Shown here: in pieces, positions 32,657 through 41,529 of the stretch
Layout of the letters: each line of letters opens with the position of its first letter
How positions within the stretch are numbered: position 1 is the first letter of the stretch
Assembly: GCF_043197795.1 (NCBI RefSeq)
Contig: NZ_JBICTU010000002.1
Location: 1 to 64,000 of the forward strand
Length of the DNA stretch: 64,000 nt
Reading direction: 5' to 3'
DNA from: Sphaerisporangium sp040649355
Lineage (GTDB): Bacteria; Actinomycetota; Actinomycetes; Streptosporangiales; Streptosporangiaceae
Program-made: the position numbers and the translations under genes
The notes under the pieces: model-generated
What the model was told of the DNA's origin: nothing
The model's input: the letters and a program-made list of their open reading frames with translations, nothing else
Database searches by the model: none

Positions 32657-34234
32657 ATGACCCGCGTGGTCCTGCTGGGCGCATCGCCCGGCCCGATCGG
32701 TTCTCCCGAAAAGCACGTCCCGCCCGGTCGCCTGGTGCTGACGTCGCTACCCGGCTCGCCCACGGTCCTATCCCGGCTGCACGGCCAAGTGGCCTCGATG
32801 GACCCCGAGCCCGTCGCCCTCGTCCGTCAGGGCGACGCCGGCGACTACCGGTCGTTCCCCGGCACGGTCGTGGAGTCCGGCGACCTGGCCGGGGATCTGC
32901 GCGCACTGGCCGACGCCGTCGAGCACACGACGGACAACCTCTTCCTCATCCCCGCCGGCGTCGTGATCCACGACGAGCTGATCTACCAGATCACCAAGTC
33001 CAAGCGGGGCGCGCTGGCGCTGATCGTCAAGGAGCCGCGCCAGGAGGACGAGCACGGCGAGCCGATCCAGCCGGACATCCCGATCGAGGAGGCCGAGCCC
33101 GAGATCGGCGACCGCGTCCTCGAAGGCCTGCCCGTACGGCTGCGCGCGGGCCGCTCGCGCGTCATCTCCGCCGGTTCTGCCTATCACCAGGTCACCCGGC
33201 CGAACGCGGTGGCGCTCGGCCCGCTCCACCTGCACCAGCGCCACGCGGCCACCCTGGCCGAGACGGCCCGCGAGCTCGCCGACCTGGCCCACCTGTTCGG
33301 CCCCGAGGACGACCTGGTCCAGCTGATCGTGCTCGGCCTCGTCCGCAGGGGCGTCTCCGTCGGCACCCGCGGCCGCAGGGACCTGTTCTTCTCCCGGGTC
33401 GGCTCCCAGACCGAGGCCGACGCGGCCGTGGCCGCGATGTCGGAGTTCGACGAGGACCGCGCCCGCCTGAACAACGCGGTCAAGGGCGCCGACGGCTTCT
33501 TCACCACGTACTTCGTCAGCACCTACTCCCGCTTCATCGCCCGGTGGGCGGCCCGGCGGGGCCTCACGCCCAACCAGGTCACGCTGATCTCGATCGCGCT
33601 CGGGGTGCTCTCGGCGCTGGCCTTCGCCACGGGCACGCGCCCGGGCTGGGTGGCGGGCGGCCTGCTGATCTACTTCGCCTTCGTGTTCGACTGCGTCGAC
33701 GGCCAGGTGGCCCGGTACGCCCGCAAGTTCGGCGTGCTGGGTGCGTGGCTGGACGCCACGTTCGACCGCGCCAAGGAGTACATCGTGTTCGCCGGCCTCG
33801 CCGTCGGCTCCATCGTCGCCGGTCAGGGCGACGTGTGGACGCTGGCGCTGGTCGCGCTGTCGGTGCAGTCGGTGCGGCACCTGCTCGACTTCTCCTTCGG
33901 CGCGGCCAACCGGCGCAAGCCGCCCGTGCCGCTGCCGACGCTGGCGCTCACCGCCACCGACGACCGGCCGCTCCGTGAGGCGCTGGAGCAGCGCCGGGCC
34001 TCGCGCAGCACCGGCGTGCGCGGGCTGCTCAAGCTGTGGACCCAGGCCGGGCGGTTCCGCGCCGTCCACTGGGCCCGCAAGATGATCGTCTTCCCCATCG
34101 GCGAGCGCTTCGCCGCCATCGCGATCACCGCGGCCATCTTCGAGCCCCGGGTCACGTTCCTCACGCTCGTGATCTGGGGCGGCGTCGCGGCCACCTACAC
34201 CCTCACCGGACGTCTCATGAGGTCGCTCGCATGA
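32657..34234 (+). CDS. CDP-alcohol phosphatidyltransferase with N-terminal nucleotidyltransferase-like domain
   Basis: 525 residues. The C-terminal half has the CDP-AP signature DCVDGQVAR followed by GAWLDATFDRAKE, within several membrane helices. The N-terminal ~250 residues look like a sugar-nucleotidyltransferase-type domain (RVVLLGASPGP, DNLFLIPAGVVIHDELI). The arrangement recalls bifunctional inositol-phosphate transferases. It should make a phosphodiester from a CDP-activated alcohol; the product is unknown. ATG 32657 with AAAGGG upstream. Overlaps the DUF5941 gene by 4 bp. Confidence 0.85.
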   Translation: MTRVVLLGASPGPIGSPEKHVPPGRLVLTSLPGSPTVLSRLHGQVASMDPEPVALVRQGDAGDYRSFPGTVVESGDLAGDLRALADAVEHTTDNLFLIPAGVVIHDELIYQITKSKRGALALIVKEPRQEDEHGEPIQPDIPIEEAEPEIGDRVLEGLPVRLRAGRSRVISAGSAYHQVTRPNAVALGPLHLHQRHAATLAETARELADLAHLFGPEDDLVQLIVLGLVRRGVSVGTRGRRDLFFSRVGSQTEADAAVAAMSEFDEDRARLNNAVKGADGFFTTYFVSTYSRFIARWAARRGLTPNQVTLISIALGVLSALAFATGTRPGWVAGGLLIYFAFVFDCVDGQVARYARKFGVLGAWLDATFDRAKEYIVFAGLAVGSIVAGQGDVWTLALVALSVQSVRHLLDFSFGAANRRKPPVPLPTLALTATDDRPLREALEQRRASRSTGVRGLLKLWTQAGRFRAVHWARKMIVFPIGERFAAIAITAAIFEPRVTFLTLVIWGGVAATYTLTGRLMRSLA

Positions 34235-34962
34235 TCACCCATCCGCAGGCCGCAGCCGCCCCCGTTCCCGATCCCGACGAGGAGCGCCGCCGGATCCAGA
34301 CGGCCCGCCTGCTCGCCTACCGCGACGACGGGCCCCTGGTGGCGCTGCTGCGCGACAAGATGGGCCCGGGGCTGCCTCCGGTGCCCGCCGGGCTGGCCTC
34401 GCTGCTCGCCGTGATCGCCATCGGCGTGACCGGCGTGCTTGGCGACGGCGCCGCGCCCGCCAAGGGGGCGGTCATGCTGCTCCCGGTGCTGGTGATGGTG
34501 GCGCTGATGGTGCCGACCGCGCCGCGCGACCACCTCGGCAGGTTCGACTGGCTGGTGCCGCCGCTGATCAGGGGCACCGAGTTCCTGACGGTCATCGTGC
34601 TCGGGCTGGCCGCCGGCACGCCCAAGTGGCTGCTGTTCGTGCTCATCTACGTCGTCGGCTACCACACCTACGACACGGTGTACCGCACGCGGCAGAGCAT
34701 CTGGCCGGCTCCGTGGGTGTTCCAGGCCGGGCTCGGCTGGGAGGTCCGGCTGCTGCTCCTCGGCGCCGGCGCGGCCCTCGGCCTGCTGACCTGGGTCGTC
34801 GCCGTGATGTCGGTGTACCTCGGCGTGCTGTTCGCCATCGAGAGCGTCAAGAGCTGGGTCGGCCTCGACAAGCAGAGCGCCCTCGCCCAGGCCTCCGACG
34901 ACCTGGAGGCATCCCCCGAGGACGCCCTGGAGCAGGCGACCGGCGAGGCCGACAGGGGGTAG
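34231..34962 (+). CDS. DUF5941 membrane protein
   Basis: 243 residues with four or five hydrophobic segments after a polar N-terminus (EERRRIQTARLLAYRDDGPLV). GYHTYDTVYRTRQ in mid-protein is a conserved-looking polar patch. It matches the DUF5941 region found with CDP-alcohol phosphatidyltransferases in actinobacteria. ATG 34231 overlaps the upstream stop (ATGA), which supports a shared complex. A strong terminator follows. Confidence 0.85.
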   Translation: MITHPQAAAAPVPDPDEERRRIQTARLLAYRDDGPLVALLRDKMGPGLPPVPAGLASLLAVIAIGVTGVLGDGAAPAKGAVMLLPVLVMVALMVPTAPRDHLGRFDWLVPPLIRGTEFLTVIVLGLAAGTPKWLLFVLIYVVGYHTYDTVYRTRQSIWPAPWVFQAGLGWEVRLLLLGAGAALGLLTWVVAVMSVYLGVLFAIESVKSWVGLDKQSALAQASDDLEASPEDALEQATGEADRG

Positions 34963-34987
34963 GACCCGCACGAGTACAGGACGCGGC

Positions 34988-35032
34988 AAAGGCCGGGTGC
35001 AGAAGGGGGCTCCCCTTCTCCACCCGGCCTTT
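34988..35032 (+). terminator. Strong intrinsic terminator
   Basis: A 12-bp plus 8-bp stem (AAAGGCCGGGTG and AGAAGGGG on the left arm) closes on a 3-nt loop with one unpaired base per side, 25 bp after the DUF5941 stop. Confidence 0.9.
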
Positions 35033-35040
35033 CGCATGTG

Positions 35041-35109
35041 TCAGGCGTTCTCGCGCTGGAAGCGCCGGGTGCCGGCGGCCACGCCGGCGAGGACGAACAG
35101 ACCAAACTT
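35041..35109 (-). pseudogene. 3' remnant of a membrane-protein gene
   Basis: The frame ending at TGA (35041-35043) reads KFGLFVLAGVAAG then TRRFQRENA-stop, like the last membrane helix and basic tail of a membrane protein. Upstream it runs into the lrp promoter region with no further coding sequence, so only ~22 codons remain. Confidence 0.35.
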
Positions 35110-35171
35110 GGAGTTACTTGAACTTTGGAGTGACTACTAACTGTGTACCGGAGGCGAAGCGGCTGTATACA
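35102..35171 (+). promoter_or_regulatory. lrp-gene promoter with repeated elements
   Basis: The repeats AACTTGGAGT (35105-35114) and AACTTTGGAGT (35121-35131) lie in a locally AT-rich stretch. TATACA at 35166-35171 is followed 6 bp later by GTG 35178, so the mRNA may be leaderless. The repeats may bind the Lrp protein itself. Confidence 0.45.
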
Positions 35172-35177
35172 GGCACC

Positions 35178-35648
35178 GTGGAGTTGGATGCGCTTGATCG
35201 TGCGATTGTCGGAGCCTTGGTCGAGGACGCTCGCTCGACATACGCCGAAATTGGGCATCAAATCGGGCTTTCGGCCCCTGCGGTCAAGCGGCGGGTCGAC
35301 CGACTGCTGAGCACCGGAGCCATCACCGGCTTCACCGCGCGCGTGGAGCCCTCGGCACTCGGCTGGACCACCGAGGCGTACGTCGAGCTCTTCTGCCGGG
35401 GCAAGACCTCCCCCGCCGAGATCGGCATGGCCGTCGCGCGCCATCCCGAGGTGATCTCCGCCTGCACGATCACCGGCGAGGCCGACGCCCTGCTGCACAT
35501 CCGCGCCAAGGACGTCCGGCACGTCGAGCAGGTGATCGAGCGCGTGGCCTCCGAGCCGTTCGTCGTACGCACCAAGAGCGCGATCGTGCTCTCCCGCCTC
35601 ATCGACGACCCCCCTCACTCACGTAACGGAGCGCCCCATGAGGTCTGA
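35178..35648 (+). CDS. Lrp/AsnC-family regulator
   Basis: 156 residues. N-terminal HTH (LDALDRAIVGALVEDARSTYAEI, APAVKRRVDRLL) followed by a RAM/AsnC ligand domain (YVELFCRGKTSPAEIGMAVARHP, CTITGEADALLHIRAKD). Such proteins sense amino acids and control their transport or breakdown. It lies 235 bp upstream of ddaH-rocD on the same strand, so it is likely their local regulator. Leaderless GTG start is inferred. Confidence 0.88.
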   Translation: MELDALDRAIVGALVEDARSTYAEIGHQIGLSAPAVKRRVDRLLSTGAITGFTARVEPSALGWTTEAYVELFCRGKTSPAEIGMAVARHPEVISACTITGEADALLHIRAKDVRHVEQVIERVASEPFVVRTKSAIVLSRLIDDPPHSRNGAPHEV

Positions 35649-35883
35649 GGCCGGTGGGGCGCCACGGCACGCGCCGACACACCGATGAAACATCCCGTAA
35701 CCCGCACGACCATCTGGTTGTGACCACTTAAACGGCTTTCCGCCCATACGCAACAAATCACCGCTTGCACGGCTGACAACGCAACCGATCCACGCGAGCG
35801 CGCAAGGTCCGCGCCTGGCCCGGACCTGCCGCCGTTCCTAGGCTGAAGCCATCCTTGACCAGCCGTTTCCGACGGAGTGATAG

Positions 35884-36684
35884 ATGGCCCACAGCCGGCA
35901 TTACCTCATGTGTCGTCCCGAATACTTTGCGGTCGAGTACGCGATCAACCCCTGGATGGACCCGAGCGCGGGGGCGGACGCCGCCACCGCCGTCCGCCAG
36001 TGGGAGCGTCTCAAGGACGTCTACGAGGAACTGGGCCACACGGTCAGCCTGATCGACCCGATCGACGGCCTGCCGGACATGGTCTTCGCCGCCAACGGGG
36101 CCCTGGTGGTCGGCGGCCGGGTCTACGGCGCGAAGTTCGCCACCGCCGAGCGCACCGCCGAGGGACCCGCCTACCTCAACTGGTTCACCGCCAACGGGTA
36201 CGGCCCGGCCATGGAGCCGACGCAGACCAACGAGGGCGAGGGCGACTTCCTGACCCTCGACGACGTGATCCTCGCCGGCACCGGCTTCCGTACGGCGATC
36301 ACCGCGCACAAGGAGGCCCAGGAGTTCCTCGGCCGCCCCGTGGTGACGCTCGACCTGGTCGACCCCCGCTTCTACCACCTCGACACCGCGCTGTTCCCGA
36401 TCGACGGGCGCAACGTGGCGTACTACCCGGGCGCGTTCTCGCCGGGCAGCCAGGAGGTGCTGCGGCACATGTTCCCCGATGCCGTCCTCGCCTCCGCCGA
36501 CGACGCCGCCGTGCTCGGGCTCAACGCCGTCAGCGACGGCCACAACGTGATCGTCAACGTCGAGGCGGGCGAGCTGTCCCAGGAGCTGAAGCGCCGGGGT
36601 CTCAACGTCATCCCCGTCGACCTGAGCGAACTGCGCAAGGCCGGCGGCGGTCCGAAGTGCTGCACTCTGGAGATCCGCACATGA
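35884..36684 (+). CDS. ddaH: Dimethylarginine dimethylaminohydrolase
   Basis: 266 residues. Amidinotransferase-like fold: CRPEYFAVEYAINPWMD, PDMVFAANGALVVGG, NEGEGDF, FYHLDTAL with the catalytic His, and KCCTLEI at the C-terminus with catalytic Cys259 or Cys260. It converts methylated arginines to citrulline plus methylamines; the family also includes arginine-deiminase-like enzymes. ATG 35884 follows an AT-rich 235-bp region. Its stop overlaps rocD (ATGA). Confidence 0.88.
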   Translation: MAHSRHYLMCRPEYFAVEYAINPWMDPSAGADAATAVRQWERLKDVYEELGHTVSLIDPIDGLPDMVFAANGALVVGGRVYGAKFATAERTAEGPAYLNWFTANGYGPAMEPTQTNEGEGDFLTLDDVILAGTGFRTAITAHKEAQEFLGRPVVTLDLVDPRFYHLDTALFPIDGRNVAYYPGAFSPGSQEVLRHMFPDAVLASADDAAVLGLNAVSDGHNVIVNVEAGELSQELKRRGLNVIPVDLSELRKAGGGPKCCTLEIRT

Positions 36685-37913
36685 GCAGAACCCAGGAACT
36701 GATCGAGCTCAGCGAGCGGCGCAGCGCGCACAACTACCACCCCCTGCCGGTCGTCGTGCGGGAGGCGCGTGGCGCCTGGGTCACCGACGTCGAGGGCAGG
36801 CGCTACCTCGACTGCCTGGCGGGGTACTCCTCGCTGAACTTCGGGCACGGCAACCCCAAGATCCTCCAGGCGGCCCAGGAGCAGCTCCAGCGGGTCACGC
36901 TGACCAGCCGGGCGTTCTTCCACGACCAGTTCGCGGACTTCTGCCAGGGGCTGGCCGACCTGTGCGGCAAGGACATGGTCCTGCCGATGAACACCGGCGC
37001 CGAGGCCGTCGAGACCGCGATCAAGGTGGCCCGCAAGTGGGGCTACGAGGTCAAGGGCGTCGCCCCCGGCCAGGCGAACATCGTGGTCATGGAGGACAAC
37101 TTCCACGGCCGTACCACCACGATCGCGAGCTTCTCCACCGACCCGGACGCCCGTGACGGCTTCGGCCCCGCGATGCCGGGGTTCACGATCGTGAAGTACG
37201 GCTCCGCCGAGGCGATCCACGACGCGATCGACGAGAACACGGTCGCGGTGCTGATCGAGCCCATCCAGGGCGAGGCGGGCGTGCTGGTGCCGCCGACCGG
37301 CTACCTGAGCCAGGTCAGGGAGATCTGCACCGAGAACAACGTGCTGCTGATCGCCGACGAGATCCAGTCGGGCCTCGGCCGCACCGGCGACACCTTCGCG
37401 TGTGACCACGACGGCGTGGTCCCGGACATGTACGTGCTGGGCAAGGCGCTCGGCGGGGGCGTGGTCCCGGTGTCCGCCGTGGTCGCGAACGCCGACGTCC
37501 TCGGGGTCATCAAGCCCGGACAGCACGGCTCCACGTTCGGAGGCAACCCGCTGGCCTGCGCCGTCGGCAACGCCGTCATCGAGCTGCTGGGGACCGGCGA
37601 GTACCAGGCCAGGGCCAAGGAGCTCGGCGCGCTCCTGCACGAGAGGCTGAGCGCCCTGATCGGGCCGGCCGGCCAGGGCGGCCACGGCGTCGTCGCGGTA
37701 CGCGGGCGGGGCCTGTGGGCGGGCGTGGACATCGATCCCTCGATCGGCACCGGCCGCCAGGTCTGCGAAGGCCTGATGCGGCGCGGGGTCCTCGCCAAGG
37801 ACACCCACGGTTCAACGATCCGCCTCGCGCCCCCGCTGGTGGTCTCGGAAGAGGACCTCAACTGGGCCGTCGACCAGCTCGCCGCCGTCCTTTCCGAGCT
37901 GGCGGCCAAGTAG
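36681..37913 (+). CDS. rocD: Ornithine aminotransferase
   Basis: 410 residues. Class III aminotransferase: NTGAEAVETAIKVARKWGYE, FHGRTTTIASFSTD, LIADEIQSGLGRTG and PLP Lys255 in VLGKALGGG, then GSTFGGNPLACAV. It converts ornithine and 2-oxoglutarate to glutamate semialdehyde and glutamate. Overlap with ddaH implies a joint path for arginine-derived compounds. ATG 36681. A perfect 11-bp hairpin follows. Confidence 0.93.
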   Translation: MSRTQELIELSERRSAHNYHPLPVVVREARGAWVTDVEGRRYLDCLAGYSSLNFGHGNPKILQAAQEQLQRVTLTSRAFFHDQFADFCQGLADLCGKDMVLPMNTGAEAVETAIKVARKWGYEVKGVAPGQANIVVMEDNFHGRTTTIASFSTDPDARDGFGPAMPGFTIVKYGSAEAIHDAIDENTVAVLIEPIQGEAGVLVPPTGYLSQVREICTENNVLLIADEIQSGLGRTGDTFACDHDGVVPDMYVLGKALGGGVVPVSAVVANADVLGVIKPGQHGSTFGGNPLACAVGNAVIELLGTGEYQARAKELGALLHERLSALIGPAGQGGHGVVAVRGRGLWAGVDIDPSIGTGRQVCEGLMRRGVLAKDTHGSTIRLAPPLVVSEEDLNWAVDQLAAVLSELAAK

Positions 37914-37935
37914 GGCGTCGTTCGCCTGCCGGGTT

Positions 37936-37961
37936 CGGCTCGCGCCTCAGGGCGCGAGCCG
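37936..37961. terminator. Bidirectional hairpin between rocD and the PhoD-like gene
   Basis: CGGCTCGCGCC at 37936-37946 pairs perfectly with 37951-37961 across a 4-nt loop. It overlaps the last codons of the convergent phosphatase gene. Confidence 0.8.
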
Positions 37962-39527
37962 TACCTTGGTCAGCTCCTCGAAGGTGGGGCGGGCGGTGTG
38001 CCAGCGCAGCTCCGCCGAGCGGCCGTCGAGGTCCAGGGCGGCGAGCGCGTTGGGGAACCACGGGCCGTTGGTGATCTTCCAGCGCAGGCGCCGCCGGGGC
38101 AACCGGACCGTACGGGTGAGGACGCCGCCGATGACGCTGGCCACCCCGAACGACCCGATCACGTTGGCGAGGCGCAGCGTGCGGCTCAGCGGGTTGCGGA
38201 TCGGCGAGCAGACCGCCTGGTAGATTCGGGCGGATTCCAGGTCGGCGGACGCCGGGCCCGCCGCCGCCAGGTACGAGTAGTGCACGTCCCCCGAGAGCAG
38301 CACGATGGTGGCGGGCGCCCTTCCCCTGCGCCCCGCGGCCACGTCGGCGAGCACGCCGCCCAGTTCCTCGAACGACCGGCGGAACGCTCCCCAGTGTTCG
38401 AGGTCGAGCGCCTGGCGGATCTTCTCGCCCCAGGCCGTCGCCCTGCGGCCCCACGCCCCGCCCGCGACGGCCTCGTTCCAGCTCTCCACGTCGAAGATGC
38501 CGCTCGGGAGGAAGACCGGGACCGAGGATCCGATGAGCAGGTGGTCGAGGTCGCCGGTGGCGTGCTCGGTGAACCAGTTCCACTCCTCGTCGTCGAGCAT
38601 GCGGCGACGACGGGGGTCGAGCTGCCGGGCGCACCGGGTGTCGAGCATGATCAGGCGGGTCCTGCCGATGTCGCGCGTGTAGCTCCACCGCGTCGAGGAG
38701 GGATCCTCGTCGGCCCTCTTCGCGAACGCGTCGAGGGCGGCGGCCCCGTCGCCCTCGCTCCGGTGGAGCTCCGCGTACATGGGGTCGGCCTTGCGCTCGG
38801 ACGGCGAGAGGTTGCCGAGGTGCTGGTAGACCCAGTACGCGCCGAGCGCGGAGGTGATCCGGGCGGACCACCACGGCACCTCGGCCATCTTCTCCCGCCA
38901 GGCCACCGAGGTGTTCCAGTCGTCGCGAACGTCGTGGTCGTCGAAGATCATCGCGCTGGGCACGGTGGACAGGACCCAGCGGACCACCGGGTCGGTCCAG
39001 GCCTGCCGGTACAGCTCGGCGTACTCCTCGAAGTCGACGATCTCGTCAGGCCCGTCCTGCCTGCGGGCGTGGATGAAGTCGAGCATCTCCTGCGAAGGCT
39101 CGTCCGCGTACACCTGGTCGCCGAGGAAGAGCACCAGGCTGGGCAGGTCCTCCCCCTGCAGCAGGCGCTGACCGTACTCGCGGAGCACGTCGACGCCGTG
39201 GGTGGCCACGTGCGCCTCGTCGTGGGGGACGGTGGTCCGGCAGGAGCCGAAGACCACGCGGCTGAGCTCCTCCAGCGGGCAGATCCGGCTGTCGGGGAAG
39301 CCCTCGACCGGCCACACGCGCTCCCCGTCGAGCTCGACGGTGTACGCCCCGGTGGCCTCGATGTCGACGATCGCGTAGTGATGACCGTGCACGGTGAAGG
39401 TGCGGTCGGCCGCGTGCGTACCGTCGACCGCGACCGTGACCTCGCACGGCTCGCTCGTCTCGACCCATATGGACGCGCTCGTCTCGTCGACGTACCGCAG
39501 CATCGGCCCTACCAGCAAGTCGGGCAC
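37947..39527 (-). CDS. PhoD-like alkaline phosphatase/phosphodiesterase
   Basis: 526 residues. Metallophosphatase signatures: VVFGSCRT, LFLGDQVYADEPS, IFDDHDVRDDWN and LLSGDVHYSYLA. An N-terminal beta-rich domain precedes (MLRYVDETSASIWVETS). It resembles cytoplasmic PhoD-like proteins, having no signal peptide, so it may hydrolyse an internal phosphoester. GTG 39527 with GGGGAGG upstream is preferred over a longer ATG form at 39569. Confidence 0.85.
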   Translation of the reverse strand: MPDLLVGPMLRYVDETSASIWVETSEPCEVTVAVDGTHAADRTFTVHGHHYAIVDIEATGAYTVELDGERVWPVEGFPDSRICPLEELSRVVFGSCRTTVPHDEAHVATHGVDVLREYGQRLLQGEDLPSLVLFLGDQVYADEPSQEMLDFIHARRQDGPDEIVDFEEYAELYRQAWTDPVVRWVLSTVPSAMIFDDHDVRDDWNTSVAWREKMAEVPWWSARITSALGAYWVYQHLGNLSPSERKADPMYAELHRSEGDGAAALDAFAKRADEDPSSTRWSYTRDIGRTRLIMLDTRCARQLDPRRRRMLDDEEWNWFTEHATGDLDHLLIGSSVPVFLPSGIFDVESWNEAVAGGAWGRRATAWGEKIRQALDLEHWGAFRRSFEELGGVLADVAAGRRGRAPATIVLLSGDVHYSYLAAAGPASADLESARIYQAVCSPIRNPLSRTLRLANVIGSFGVASVIGGVLTRTVRLPRRRLRWKITNGPWFPNALAALDLDGRSAELRWHTARPTFEELTKVRLAP

Positions 39528-39586
39528 TTGACCTCCCCTTTGGAGCAGCGTTATGAACCATATGCGCAAACTCGCCCTGGTGGAGG

Positions 39587-40141
39587 TCAGCCTTCGAGGG
39601 ACCTGACCAGCAGTTCGAGCTCGTGCATGAGCCGCTCGGTGCGCTCGGCGCCGTACGTCGCGAGGATCGCGCGGTGGTGCTCGGCGATGCCCGCCTCCAG
39701 GCGGCTCAGAAGGTCATTGCCCCGATTTGCGAGGAAAACCGCCACTCTGCGGCGATCTGCCGGATCATGGCCCCTGTAGACCACCGCCCGCTCCACGAGC
39801 CGGTCGACCGCCTTGGTCAGCGTGGGGTGCGGCATGAGCGCGGCCTCCGCGAGGTCGCCCATGGTGTGACCCCGGCCGTCGGCGAGCGCCTGGAGGATCC
39901 GCCACTGGTCGACGGTCACCTCCTCGGCGGCGAGCACCGAGGCCAGGTCCCGGTTGACGCTCCGCTCGGCGCGGCTCAGAAGGTACGCCAGCGAGGACCC
40001 GAGCCCCGTCGTCGTCGCCGATCGCACGGAGGTCTCCCGCCCTCCGCCGTCCCCGGCCGATTCCCGCCCCCCGCCGCTCCCGGCCGATCTCACGGACGAT
40101 CGCCGCGCCCATCCGTCCTCATCGGACTCCGCCGTCACCAT
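39587..40141 (-). CDS. MarR-family regulator
   Basis: 184 residues. Ser/Gly-rich N-terminal ~45 residues, then a winged helix (EVTVDQWRILQALADGRGHTMGDL, LTKAVDRLVERAVVYRG) with DRRR on the wing. ATG 40141 with AAGGGAG upstream. It is divergent from the amide-binding protein by only 40 bp, so it probably represses that operon and itself. Confidence 0.88.
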   Translation of the reverse strand: MVTAESDEDGWARRSSVRSAGSGGGRESAGDGGGRETSVRSATTTGLGSSLAYLLSRAERSVNRDLASVLAAEEVTVDQWRILQALADGRGHTMGDLAEAALMPHPTLTKAVDRLVERAVVYRGHDPADRRRVAVFLANRGNDLLSRLEAGIAEHHRAILATYGAERTERLMHELELLVRSLEG

Positions 40142-40181
40142 CGAGGCTCCCTTCGTCCGTGAGTGCGCAAGGAGGATACTC

Positions 40182-41282
40182 TTGCACGTGGCCGATCCCG
40201 TCACGGTGGTCATCGACCCCCTTGAAGCTCACCTGCTCAGGGCCGAAACGCTCCGCGTCGGCCTGGTGGTGCCCGTCTCCGGCGTGCTCGGCCTTCTCGG
40301 CCCGTGCGCGATCAACTGCGCCATGCTGGCCGCCTCCGAGGTCAACGCCACAGGAGGCGTGCTCGGCAGGCCGGTCGAGCTGGTCCTCGTCGACGGTGGC
40401 CGGAGCCCGGCCCAGGTCGCCCGCGAGGTCCACGGGCTGGTGCGCGCGGGAGCCGTGCAGGCGCTCGTCGGCACCCACGCCAGTGACGTGCGCGTCGCCA
40501 TCGAACGCTCGCTGGGCGGCGCGGTCCCCTTCGTCTACACGCCGCCCTACGAGGGCCGCGCGCGCGACCCCGGGGTCTACTTCCTCGGCGAGCCGGCGTC
40601 CCGGCAGGTCGGCCCGGGTCTCGACTGGCTGATCGACCACCGGAGTGCCAAGCGCTGGTTCCTGCTGGGCAACGACTACGTCTGGCCGCGCCTGGTCCAC
40701 GCCTCGGCGCGCCGGCACATCCGGGCGCGGTCCGCGACCGTCGTCGGCGAGCGGTTCGTCCCGTCCGGCACCGCCGCGATGGCCCCGCTGATCGAGGAGC
40801 TGGCCGCCGTACGGCCCGACGCGGTGCTGCTCAACCTCATCGGCAGCGACCTGGTCACGTTCAACCGGGCCTTCACGGCGAGCGGGCTCGGATGCGCGCG
40901 GCTGTGCGGGGCGCTGGAGGAGCACGGCCTGCTGGCCATCGGTGGCGACTCCACCGGCGAGCTGTACGCCGCCATGGGCTACTTCGGGAGCATCGCCACC
41001 GACGCCAACCTCAGCCTGGCCGAGCGCTACGCCAGGCGGTTCGGCCCGTCCGCCCCGCTGCTGAACGGGCACGGCCACGGCTGCTACGAGGGCGTGCTCA
41101 TGCTCGCGGCGCTGGCGGGCCGCGCCGGCAGCCTCGCCGTCCCCGCGATCGAGGCGGTCGCCGACGGCACCACGATCACCAGCGGCCGGGGCCGCCTCAC
41201 CCTCACCGACCGCCACGTGCGGCAGCGGGTCTACGTGGGACGGGCCGACGGGCTCGACTTCCAGATGGTGACCTCCGCCTAG
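40182..41282 (+). CDS. Cytosolic amide/urea-type ligand-binding protein (AmiC-like)
   Basis: 366 residues of the periplasmic-binding-protein type I fold (LRVGLVVPVSGVLGLLGPCA, EVNATGGVLGRPVELVLVD, ALVGTHASDVR). It has no signal peptide, so it is likely an intracellular ligand sensor like AmiC rather than a transport receptor. TTG 40182 is chosen because AAGGAGG sits exactly 6 nt upstream; GTG 40188 is the alternative. Divergent from MarR, and followed by the APC permease and amidase, which suggests amide sensing. Confidence 0.75.
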   Translation: MHVADPVTVVIDPLEAHLLRAETLRVGLVVPVSGVLGLLGPCAINCAMLAASEVNATGGVLGRPVELVLVDGGRSPAQVAREVHGLVRAGAVQALVGTHASDVRVAIERSLGGAVPFVYTPPYEGRARDPGVYFLGEPASRQVGPGLDWLIDHRSAKRWFLLGNDYVWPRLVHASARRHIRARSATVVGERFVPSGTAAMAPLIEELAAVRPDAVLLNLIGSDLVTFNRAFTASGLGCARLCGALEEHGLLAIGGDSTGELYAAMGYFGSIATDANLSLAERYARRFGPSAPLLNGHGHGCYEGVLMLAALAGRAGSLAVPAIEAVADGTTITSGRGRLTLTDRHVRQRVYVGRADGLDFQMVTSA

Positions 41283-41287
41283 GCCGG

Positions 41288-41445
41288 GCCGTACGGCGTG
41301 ACCATCACCGGCCCGTACGGTCTGACCGGCTTGGGCGGTGTGACCGTGCCCGGCCCGCGCGGTGTGCCCGGCAGGTGCGGTGTGACCGGCAGGTGCGGTG
41401 TGACCGGCGGGTGCGGTGTGACCGGCGGGTGCGGTGTGACCGGCG
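41288..41445. repeat. 18-bp tandem repeat array
   Basis: Four near-identical units of GGTGCGGTGTGACCGGCG (41374, 41392, 41410, 41428) are preceded by about four decayed copies back to ~41288. It lies between the amide-binding gene and the permease. Confidence 0.85.
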
Positions 41446-41529
41446 CGTAAAACTTTCAATGGAAATCTTTTCGTTTTCAAGGAATACCCCTATCGTACGG
41501 CTCTGCCCCCGCGTTTGAAGGAGCCGTCC

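Noticed and set aside
32768..34069. A 433-codon open frame on the minus strand opposite the CDP-alcohol phosphatidyltransferase
   Set aside because: Antisense shadow with biased composition and no family resemblance; the + strand gene has clear motifs.
41288..41445. 18-bp repeats considered as a CRISPR array
   Set aside because: Units are directly adjacent with no unique spacers, and no cas genes are present.
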